31,168 nt of DNA. Source: a virus. The notes beneath the pieces are model-generated. The model was given only the letters and a program-made list of their open reading frames with translations. It was not told the DNA's origin and did no database searches. The stretch's first letter is position 1, and every line of letters starts with the position of its first letter. Shown here piece by piece: positions 12,439 through 18,227 of the stretch. The translations under genes and the position numbers were made by a program. Where the stretch lies: positions 1-31,168 of IMG/VR virus record IMGVR_UViG_3300027649_000009. One strand, 5' to 3'.

Positions 12439-13150
12439 CATCAGTTGGGAGAGCAAGCGCGTTTGCATTGCAGACCTGAAGCCTTGGTCTGACAATCCGC
12501 GTTACTCCACAAAAGCGCAAGCAAAGCGCTTGTTAGATTCTTGGGCCGACCTCGGACAATTCCAAACAATCGCCATCGGGCCTGATTTTGAAGTCTACGA
12601 TGGCCACCAAAGACTGAGCGCTCTATTGACGATGCACGATGGCGCGTTTGAAGTAGATGTGCGCCAGTCGCATCGCGCGCTCACAAACACTGAGCGTAAG
12701 CGCTTGTCTATTGTTGCTCATACCGGCTCTGTAGGCGCTTGGGATTGGGAGAAGCTTGTGGCTTGGGATAGTACAGAGTTGGGCGCATGGGGAATGGACA
12801 GCGAAGCGCTTGTGCAATGGAACACAGACGCTACCGTGTTACAACAAATCGTGCGACAACAGGTGGCCTCTGGTAACGGTTTAGAAGGCATAGAGATAAA
12901 CGAACAGTTGGGATTTGCGCCTGATGTTGCGGCTGATACAGAGCATAGGATTGCTTTAGAAGCACAAGCTCCTGGATTGTATGCGCGCACAATCGTTCTT
13001 ATCTATCCCGCATATATGTACGGCGCTATCGTGTCAGCGCTGGAAGCCGGTTGTCGTGATGGCAAACACGACACATATAGCGATTTTGCCGGTACGATGT
13101 TGTTAGGAGACGAGTATGCAAGAGCTAAGAGTAAAGTCCCAACAGATTGA
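12422..13150 (+). CDS. ParB/Srx-fold protein of the DNA base-modification type
   Basis: A 242-residue protein. Residues 13-70 form a ParB N-terminal-like domain: VCIADLKPWSDNPR, then QFQTIAIGPDFEVYDGHQRL with the diagnostic DGHQR box (60-64), then a helix. The remainder (LTNTERKRLSIVAHTGSVG, WDWEKLVAWD, ELGAWGMD) resembles the W-D--KL tail of ParB proteins linked to phage DNA methylases and modification genes. ParB-fold proteins have been reported in predicted base-modification operons beside TET/JBP dioxygenases; roles proposed are DNA binding, nicking or ATPase-like activity. It overlaps both neighbours (17 and 35 bases), which argues for joint expression with the dioxygenase. Confidence 0.8.
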   Translation: MALTHSISWESKRVCIADLKPWSDNPRYSTKAQAKRLLDSWADLGQFQTIAIGPDFEVYDGHQRLSALLTMHDGAFEVDVRQSHRALTNTERKRLSIVAHTGSVGAWDWEKLVAWDSTELGAWGMDSEALVQWNTDATVLQQIVRQQVASGNGLEGIEINEQLGFAPDVAADTEHRIALEAQAPGLYARTIVLIYPAYMYGAIVSALEAGCRDGKHDTYSDFAGTMLLGDEYARAKSKVPTD

Positions 13151-14039
13151 CCCGACAGCGTACCGCCAGCGTTATGCGTCTGAAGGTGACGCGCCTAAGC
13201 AAATAAATTATCCGTGTCGCATCTACATAGATGACAATGTGCTTCCAAGCGCTGTCTACTGTGAGTTAGACCACAAACTGCCAGCGCTTGTAGAAGCTTG
13301 TAAATCTCTAAACTACGGCGTCACACATCGCACACGCGGCATGCGCACGCGTTCTACAACATTTGGTTATATGCCGCGCAGTCCAACATATCAGCAAGAC
13401 TCATGTCGCGTTGTTCAGATGGCGCATGACTATCCACAACAACACGCCGTTCTATGCGAGAGCGCCAAACTGTTGTCGGCCTTATATGAGCGTCACAATC
13501 CAGAAGTGTTTGTAGAGCATGTGGCGCAAACGAAGATTGTTGTAGACAACTACAAAATGGGAGACACGCCGTTCACAAGCGGTATCGTAAATAAAGACAA
13601 TCAGTTGCCATACCACAACGACACGGGCAATTTCGCCGGTGTCTGGTCTAACATGTTTACCTTCAAAGGAGACATCATCGGCGGCAATCTGACCTGTCCG
13701 CAATTGGGAGTGACCTTTATGCTACGAGACCATTCCGTGTTGATGTTTGACGGACAATCCATCATGCACGGTGTCACGCCATTTATCAAGATAGCACCAG
13801 AAGCATACCGATATACCGTTGTTTACTACAGTTTACAACGCATGTGGAAGTGCCTACCGCCAGCCGAGGAGATAAAGCGCGCAGATAAAAGCGTAAGAGA
13901 GCTTACGATGTTGCGTGTAGAGCCTGACGCGGATGGTGGAGGCAAACTGCGCGCCAAAAGCACACGCGAAGCTCTGCAGGCGGTGGCCGCGCGCGCGCGC
14001 CAGCCTCGCAAGAGCAAGAGCAAGAGCGATGCACTATAA
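13116..14039 (+). CDS. TET/JBP-family 2-oxoglutarate/Fe(II) DNA dioxygenase
   Basis: A 307-residue enzyme expected to hydroxylate the 5-methyl group of a pyrimidine in DNA (5mC to 5hmC, or T to 5hmU). It has TRSTTFGYMPRSP (78-90), FTSGIVNKDNQLPYHND (153-169) with the iron ligands H167 and D169, GVWSNMFTFK, IIGGNLTCPQ, then MFDGQSIMHGVTP with distal ligand H218, and YRYTVVYYSL with R232 placed to bind 2-oxoglutarate. FTSGIVNK and MFDGQ-x-HGVTP are distinctive of phage TET/JBP proteins rather than general dioxygenases. The C-terminal 30 residues are Lys/Arg/Ser-rich, which may help DNA binding. TTAGGAGAC precedes the ATG. The substrate base cannot be told from sequence alone. Confidence 0.85.
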   Translation: MQELRVKSQQIDPTAYRQRYASEGDAPKQINYPCRIYIDDNVLPSAVYCELDHKLPALVEACKSLNYGVTHRTRGMRTRSTTFGYMPRSPTYQQDSCRVVQMAHDYPQQHAVLCESAKLLSALYERHNPEVFVEHVAQTKIVVDNYKMGDTPFTSGIVNKDNQLPYHNDTGNFAGVWSNMFTFKGDIIGGNLTCPQLGVTFMLRDHSVLMFDGQSIMHGVTPFIKIAPEAYRYTVVYYSLQRMWKCLPPAEEIKRADKSVRELTMLRVEPDADGGGKLRAKSTREALQAVAARARQPRKSKSKSDAL

Positions 14040-14757
14040 AATCGCGGTCGTCTCGCACCGGCGGCCGCACATATTGGCGCGCCTGACATACAAGATGTTG
14101 AAAGAATCAACAGTGGCGATGGAAGATGTCACATTGTTTCTGTCAGACGAGCAAGACGCGCGCGAATACGCCATCGTACCGTTGCCGCAAGTGATTACCG
14201 CCAGCGCCAATGTGCGCGATAAATTCAATTTCGTGCATAGCTTTTATCCTAAAGGTACGCGTGTGCTGGTGCTGGAAGATGACATAACACTGATAGACAA
14301 AAGCAACGCGGTCGTGCGCGACATAAACGCAATGGCAGAGATTGGATTTGCCAGCATTGGAGAGTACGGCATTTGGGGTATCGCGCCGCATGCCAACACC
14401 TTCTACTTTAGCGGCAAAGTAACGCACACACTAAAGTTGGTGGTGGCGCATTGCTTTGGATATGTGGCCACAAACGATCCAGCGCTGGCGGTCACACAAC
14501 TGAGTAAAACGGATTACGAGCGCACACTCTTATACTTTCAAAGATACGGCTGTGTAACGCGGCTGGACATGTACGGCGTCAAGACCAAAAGTTACACACA
14601 AGAAGGCGGCATGCAATCGGATTACACTTTAGAAGCGCGACATATCGTAGAGCAAACGGCATGCGACTATTTAGTAAAGCGCTTTGACGGACTTGTGGCG
14701 GCCAACAAGACTAAACAATCGTTGCATCCGGAGCTGCGGCTGGCGCGTGTGAGCTAA
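14029..14757 (+). CDS. TET-associated-type glycosyltransferase (TAGT)
   Basis: A 242-residue protein starting at the ATG at 14029, overlapping the dioxygenase stop by 11 bases. It has a GT-A-like layout: KIAVVSHRRPHILARLTYKM (4-23), VTLFLSDEQDAREY (34-47), RVLVLEDDITLID (78-90) with an EDD motif in the DxD position, then FASIGEYGIWGIAP and AHCFGYVATND. Proteins of this type were described next to phage TET/JBP genes and are thought to add a sugar to the hydroxymethyl base in DNA. Direct overlap with the dioxygenase strongly supports this pairing. The donor sugar is unknown; the kinase and nucleotidyltransferase at 15.6-16.7 kb could make it. Confidence 0.75.
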   Translation: MHYKIAVVSHRRPHILARLTYKMLKESTVAMEDVTLFLSDEQDAREYAIVPLPQVITASANVRDKFNFVHSFYPKGTRVLVLEDDITLIDKSNAVVRDINAMAEIGFASIGEYGIWGIAPHANTFYFSGKVTHTLKLVVAHCFGYVATNDPALAVTQLSKTDYERTLLYFQRYGCVTRLDMYGVKTKSYTQEGGMQSDYTLEARHIVEQTACDYLVKRFDGLVAANKTKQSLHPELRLARVS

Positions 14758-15005
14758 AGGCGCGGCCGGTGGCGCTGGCGCGGCCGGTGACCGAGTATTT
14801 GATAAATCATCGCAATTTATCAAGATTTATCAAGTATCAGTAAATACGCGCGGCCACCGGTAAATACGCGCAATTTATCAGAATTTATCAGGTATCAGTA
14901 AATACGCGCGCCGCGGTGGCCGGTGGCCGAGTATTTGATAAATCATCGCAATTTATCAAGATTTATCAGGTATTTGGTAAATACTCGCACCGCGCCACCG
15001 GCCTC

Positions 15006-15026
15006 CGAGTATTTGGTAAATACTCG
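15006..15026. repeat. 21-bp perfect palindrome, copy 1
   Basis: CGAGTATTT, centre GGT, then AAATACTCG. Identical copies lie at 15163, 15241 and 15281. Confidence 0.9.
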
Positions 15027-15162
15027 GAATTTATCAGAATTTATCAGGTATTTGGTAAATACTCGGCCGGTGGCCTAAATGTTCAAAATTTATCAGGTAT
15101 TCAGTAAATCATCAAGATTTATCAGGTATTTGGTAAATACTTGCGCTGGCGCGGCTGGCCTC

Positions 15163-15183
15163 CGAGTATTTGGTAAATACTCG
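15163..15183. repeat. 21-bp perfect palindrome, copy 2
   Basis: Same 9-base arms and GGT centre as the copy at 15006, preceded as there by GGCCTC. Confidence 0.9.
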
Positions 15184-15240
15184 TAATTTATCAAGATTTA
15201 TCAGGTATTTAGTAAATACGCGGCCGGTGGTGGTGGCCTC

Positions 15241-15261
15241 CGAGTATTTGGTAAATACTCG
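15241..15261. repeat. 21-bp perfect palindrome, copy 3
   Basis: Same sequence as the copy at 15006, preceded by GTGGCCTC and followed by CGCTGGCGC. Confidence 0.9.
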
Positions 15262-15280
15262 CGCTGGCGCCACCGGCCTC

Positions 15281-15301
15281 CGAGTATTTGGTAAATACTC
15301 G
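15281..15301. repeat. 21-bp perfect palindrome, copy 4
   Basis: Same sequence as the copy at 15006, only 19 bp after copy 3 and without TTTATCA boxes between them. Confidence 0.9.
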
Positions 15302-15340
15302 CGCTGGCGCGGCCGGTGGCCGAGTAGTTGATAAATACGC

Positions 15341-15572
15341 GACCGGTGGTGGTGGCCGGTGGCGCGGCTGGCACGGCCGGTGTGCGCTGGTGTGCGCCGG
15401 TGGCGCGGCTGGCGGCATAGCTGACCGTGCTGACCGTGCGCTGGCCTACGGCCGCTGGCGCGCGGCTGGCATCACTACTGTGCGGCTGGCGGCATAGCTG
15501 ACCGTGCGGCTGGCATCACTACTGTGCGGCTGGCGCGCCACCGCGGCCGTAAAGCCGACAAGCTGGCCAAAG
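15341..15572. repeat. GC-rich direct repeats, non-coding
   Basis: Built from GGTGGCCGG and GCGGCTGGC words. GCGGCTGGCATCACTACTG with its TGCGGCTGGC extension occurs at 15462-15490 and again at 15506-15534 (period 44), and GGCGGCATAGCTGACCGTGC occurs at 15411 and 15488. No gene is visible; it is the 3' flank of the minus-strand kinase. Confidence 0.75.
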
Positions 15573-16199
15573 CTACGCGTATAGAGAGGCCAGCGCTTCT
15601 ACACGGTCTAAATACATCGCTTTATATTTACACACGCGCAAACCCTCTGAAGCGGCCAACAGCCACACAATAGAGCCAAACTCCTCTGCTATCGTATGGG
15701 CAGAACGCATGTCGTCTTCGTAGACCGCGTAACTCCAAGCCGCCTTGCCAGCGTCTGTTAGATAACTGCCAAAGACCTGCTTGTGGTTTGGGTCAATCAA
15801 ATAAACATTGTCGCAATCATAACAAGTGATGCAGTTGGTCGTGGATAAATCGCCGTGAAAGAAAGTGGCCGCATGCTCGGCCTCCGACAACTGTTCTTTG
15901 ATGGCATGCGCCGGTAAATTGCTTATGTATGTCTCGTATGACGCGTTGTTGTGGCTGTTTAGAGCTTCAAAGCGCCTGATGACTGCGATGATGGCGTTTA
16001 CTTTTGGAGTACGGCCGTACACGCGCTCTAGCAGGATAAAGTCGTCACATACGCCCAAAACGCGCGGTGTGTAGAAGTCTTTGGCGCGCGCCAGCTCGTA
16101 CCAATGCGCTTCTGACCGGCCGGTGGCGCAATGCTTGTAAACGACCGTGTCAAACAGATACAAGTCGTTGCCGGTGAAGGCGCTATGTAAATAACTCAC
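15573..16199 (-). CDS. APH/choline-kinase-like small-molecule (sugar) kinase
   Basis: A 208-residue minimal kinase. The N-lobe has VVYKH with K22 as candidate ATP-binding lysine and E30 or E35 as its partner; FILLERVYG (54-62) is the hinge. The catalytic loop FFHGDLSTTNCI (113-124) has H115, D117 and N122, and VYLIDPN (132-138) carries the metal-binding D136. YLTDAGKAAWS follows, as in capsule-locus kinases paired with nucleotidyltransferases. A sugar or sugar-alcohol substrate is inferred from the pair. It starts at GTG (16199), overlapping the nucleotidyltransferase stop as GTGA, so the two are coupled. It could also be an antibiotic-type phosphotransferase, but the pairing argues against that. 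Confidence 0.75.
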   Translation of the reverse strand: MSYLHSAFTGNDLYLFDTVVYKHCATGRSEAHWYELARAKDFYTPRVLGVCDDFILLERVYGRTPKVNAIIAVIRRFEALNSHNNASYETYISNLPAHAIKEQLSEAEHAATFFHGDLSTTNCITCYDCDNVYLIDPNHKQVFGSYLTDAGKAAWSYAVYEDDMRSAHTIAEEFGSIVWLLAASEGLRVCKYKAMYLDRVEALASLYA

Positions 16200-16684
16200 G
16201 AGGCTTCAGACGCGGTGGCCGCTTTGTATTCCTCTGGTGTGCCTAAATGGATTGTACGCATCGTAATCGTTTGATGGTCACGCATACCACCGGCTATGTC
16301 GTCTACCTTCATATATCGCAATAAAGCGTCTATGGAACGCACATAGTATAAACCGGCATTGCGGCCTTTGTAAACGAATAAAGCGTCCTTATCCGTGCAA
16401 GCAAAACGAAACGATGGCACATAGATGTCCGCGTCTACGATGAGAACGCTACGCATGCCGGTAAGGTAACGGAGTGTGTCCTTGCGACAGCGTGTCGGCG
16501 CGATGCGTATAGACTGTGGTACATTCAACGCGTGGTGGCTCAGTACGATGGCGTCAGGGAAGCGCTCTAACAGGTGTGCAAGGATGGTTTTACCGCGAAA
16601 AGGAAGCAAACACTTGGCTATGTTGGCCACCGGCCGCATGCGCTCTCCATCTCCATTGGCCGTTATGACTGTAAAATATTCCAT
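16196..16684 (-). CDS. Sugar-phosphate nucleotidyltransferase (NTP-transferase fold)
   Basis: A 162-residue protein. The N-terminus FTVITANGDGERMRPVANIA (4-23) and KCLLPFRGKTILAHLLERF (24-42) match the signature G-G-R--P----KCLLP--GKTIL of enzymes that join NTP and sugar-1-phosphate into NDP-sugar. VLIVDADIYV (80-89) has the D84-x-D86 metal pair. It is shorter than usual (about 230-300 residues), so it is a minimal catalytic domain. I took the ATG at 16684, since the signature begins there; a GTG at 16714 adds ten residues. No Shine-Dalgarno is visible for either. It leads the minus-strand pair with the kinase. Confidence 0.75.
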   Translation of the reverse strand: MEYFTVITANGDGERMRPVANIAKCLLPFRGKTILAHLLERFPDAIVLSHHALNVPQSIRIAPTRCRKDTLRYLTGMRSVLIVDADIYVPSFRFACTDKDALFVYKGRNAGLYYVRSIDALLRYMKVDDIAGGMRDHQTITMRTIHLGTPEEYKAATASEAS

Positions 16685-16702
16685 CACATCATCAGTTATG
16701 GG

Positions 16703-16733
16703 ATTATAGGACACCGATGGCGCGGCCGCTAAA
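16703..16733 (-). promoter_or_regulatory. Possible promoter of the kinase/nucleotidyltransferase pair
   Basis: On the minus strand a perfect TATAAT (16703-16708) lies 18 bases before the ATG at 16684. A weak -35 TTTAGC (16728-16733) is 19 bases further up, inside terS. A start from here would give a leader of only about 12 bases without a Shine-Dalgarno. Confidence 0.4.
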
Positions 16734-17070
16734 GCTCAAAAGCACTGAAGTAGTAGATGCGCTCAAACGCGCGCGCGGCTTGCGTACCATCGCGGCTGAC
16801 TTGCTGGCGATAAATGTCAAGACAATAGATGCGTACATACAGCGTTTGCCTGATGCAATGGAGATTGTAGAACATTGGCGTAAAGCGCGCAAGGACTTGG
16901 CAGAGTTCAAACTAGACGAGGCCATCATGCGCGGAGAGAGTTGGGCGATTGTGTTCACACTAAAGAACGCGCGCGACAGAGAGTATAACGATAGAGTAGA
17001 GATAAACGCGCGCATCGGTGATCTAGAGCCATACGAGTACGGTCGTGCAGCTTCCTCGCTTGCGCCGTGA
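16717..17070 (+). CDS. Terminase small subunit-like DNA-binding protein
   Basis: A 117-residue protein immediately before terL. The N-terminal part contains a helix-turn-helix-type segment: VVDALKRARGLRTIAADLLA, then INVKTIDAYIQRLPDA, the usual layout of small terminase subunits that bind the packaging site. The second half (ARKDLAEFKLDEAI, GESWAIVFTLKNARDREYND) is the typical D-AE--L---I--GE-WAI-F-LK---R pattern. It overlaps terL by 26 bases. AGGA lies five bases before its ATG. The region between it and the divergent nucleotidyltransferase is only 32 bases. Confidence 0.75.
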   Translation: MARPLKLKSTEVVDALKRARGLRTIAADLLAINVKTIDAYIQRLPDAMEIVEHWRKARKDLAEFKLDEAIMRGESWAIVFTLKNARDREYNDRVEINARIGDLEPYEYGRAASSLAP

Positions 17071-18223
17071 CCAGCATGCCATCGCTGTCCATCCAGCACA
17101 TATCAAAGTGGTGGCAATGGGTCGGCGTTGGGGCAAGACCATAATGGCCGGATGTTTAGCTGTTGGAGAGGCGTACTACGGCGCGCAAGTAGCATGGGTC
17201 GTGCCGACATATCGCAACGCGCGGCCGCTTTGGCGCTTTGTAGAGCAACATGTGGCGCAAGCGGCCACTATCCATCGCTCAGAGATGGCCGTGAAGTTTG
17301 GCGGTGGCCGCCTTGGTATCTACACAGCAGACCACGACATCGCTTTACGCGGAGAAGCGTTTGACCTTGTGATAGTAGACGAGGCCGCGCGCATCCGCGA
17401 AGAAACATGGACAGATGTTATTATGCCTACGCTTGCTGACCGCGATGGCCGCGCCATCCTTGTATCTACACCGCGCGGTCACAATTGGTTTTGGAGGGAG
17501 TATCTACGCGGTTCTCTAGACAACGACAGACAACAAAGCTGGCGCGCGCCGAGTGTAGAGAATCCATCTAAAGCCATACAAGGCGCGGCAACGCGCGCAA
17601 AAGAGCTGGTCAGCGAGCGTACATACCGGCAAGAATGGCTTGCAGAGTTTGTAGAGGATGGTGGTGGCGTCTTTAGAGGAGTGCGTAAATGCGTGAAGGA
17701 ACATGCTGTGACGCCGGTGGCCGGTCTGACATATGTCATCGGCGTGGATTGGGGCCGTACTAACGATGCGACCGTATTTACAATCATCGCTACAGAGACG
17801 ATGCAGGTAGTCCACATCGCTAAACTGCTGGATGTAGACTACGCGCGACAAGTAGCACAACTGACGCATCTTGCTACGATATGGAATCCGTATGCTATAA
17901 TTGCGGAGACCAATAGCATGGGCGGTCCGTTGGTAGAGAGCCTTCAAAGAGCCGGTTTACCGGTAGAAGGGTTTGCGACAACAGCGCAAACGAAGCTGCC
18001 TTTGATTGACGCTTTGGCGCTGGCCATAGAAAGGCAAGACATCGGTCTGACTAACAACATTGAGTTGTTAGCAGAATTAGAGGCATACGAAAGTGAGAGA
18101 TTGCCATCGGGCGTTGTGCGCTTCAGTGCGCCACAAGGAATGCATGATGACCATGTCATTTCTTTGGCTTTAGCATACAGAGCGGCGCGCCGCGCTGGTC
18201 CTCTCGTTTTATTTGAGGCATAA
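17045..18223 (+). CDS. terL: Terminase large subunit
   Basis: A 392-residue ATP-driven packaging motor and nuclease. The ATPase part shows Walker A GRRWGKT (26-32), an adenine-side RRDQ near residue 7, Walker B LVIVDEAA (108-115) and the coupling motif VSTPRG (140-145). The nuclease part shows VIGVDWGRTND (231-241) with D235, AETNSMG with E288, and MHDDH (366-370) with D368/D369. Start is a GTG at 17045 inside terS; no better start exists that keeps the RRDQ motif. The length is slightly short for the family (about 400-550). It directly precedes the portal gene. Confidence 0.92.
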   Translation: MQLPRLRRDQHAIAVHPAHIKVVAMGRRWGKTIMAGCLAVGEAYYGAQVAWVVPTYRNARPLWRFVEQHVAQAATIHRSEMAVKFGGGRLGIYTADHDIALRGEAFDLVIVDEAARIREETWTDVIMPTLADRDGRAILVSTPRGHNWFWREYLRGSLDNDRQQSWRAPSVENPSKAIQGAATRAKELVSERTYRQEWLAEFVEDGGGVFRGVRKCVKEHAVTPVAGLTYVIGVDWGRTNDATVFTIIATETMQVVHIAKLLDVDYARQVAQLTHLATIWNPYAIIAETNSMGGPLVESLQRAGLPVEGFATTAQTKLPLIDALALAIERQDIGLTNNIELLAELEAYESERLPSGVVRFSAPQGMHDDHVISLALAYRAARRAGPLVLFEA

Positions 18224-18227
18224 CTTT

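Larger units (their letters stand above)
14793..15340. repeat. 78-bp tandem array with paired TTTATCA boxes and palindromes
   Basis: Twelve TTTATCA boxes occur, mostly in pairs 10 bp apart: starts at 14816/14826, 14874/14884, 14952/14962, 15030/15040, 15089, 15118, 15187/15197. Second members from 14884 on are spaced 78, 78, 78 and 79 bp. Between the pairs are palindromes of the type GAGTATTT, GGT, AAATACTC and GGTATTTGGTAAATAC. The array is AT-rich in a GC-rich setting and divides convergent genes. Iterons of a replication origin, a partition-type site or a regulatory/termination zone are possible. No DnaA box consensus (TTATNCACA) was found in it. Confidence 0.85.

Noticed and set aside
14916-15107. 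Open frame of 63 codons inside the repeat array (FDKSSQFIKIYQVFGKYS pattern)
   Set aside because: It is the translation of the 78-bp repeats themselves, has no ribosome site and matches no protein type; treated as non-coding.
14793-15340. CRISPR-like array
   Set aside because: Repeated boxes are short, the intervening sequence is itself repeated, and there are no unique spacers of constant length or cas genes.
17893-17901. TGCTATAAT extended -10 match
   Set aside because: Lies inside terL coding sequence with no -35 and no gene start nearby; likely chance.
18213-18227. TTG start for the portal-MuF gene
   Set aside because: Overlaps the terL end and lacks a ribosome site; the ATG at 18228 has GAGG at good distance.
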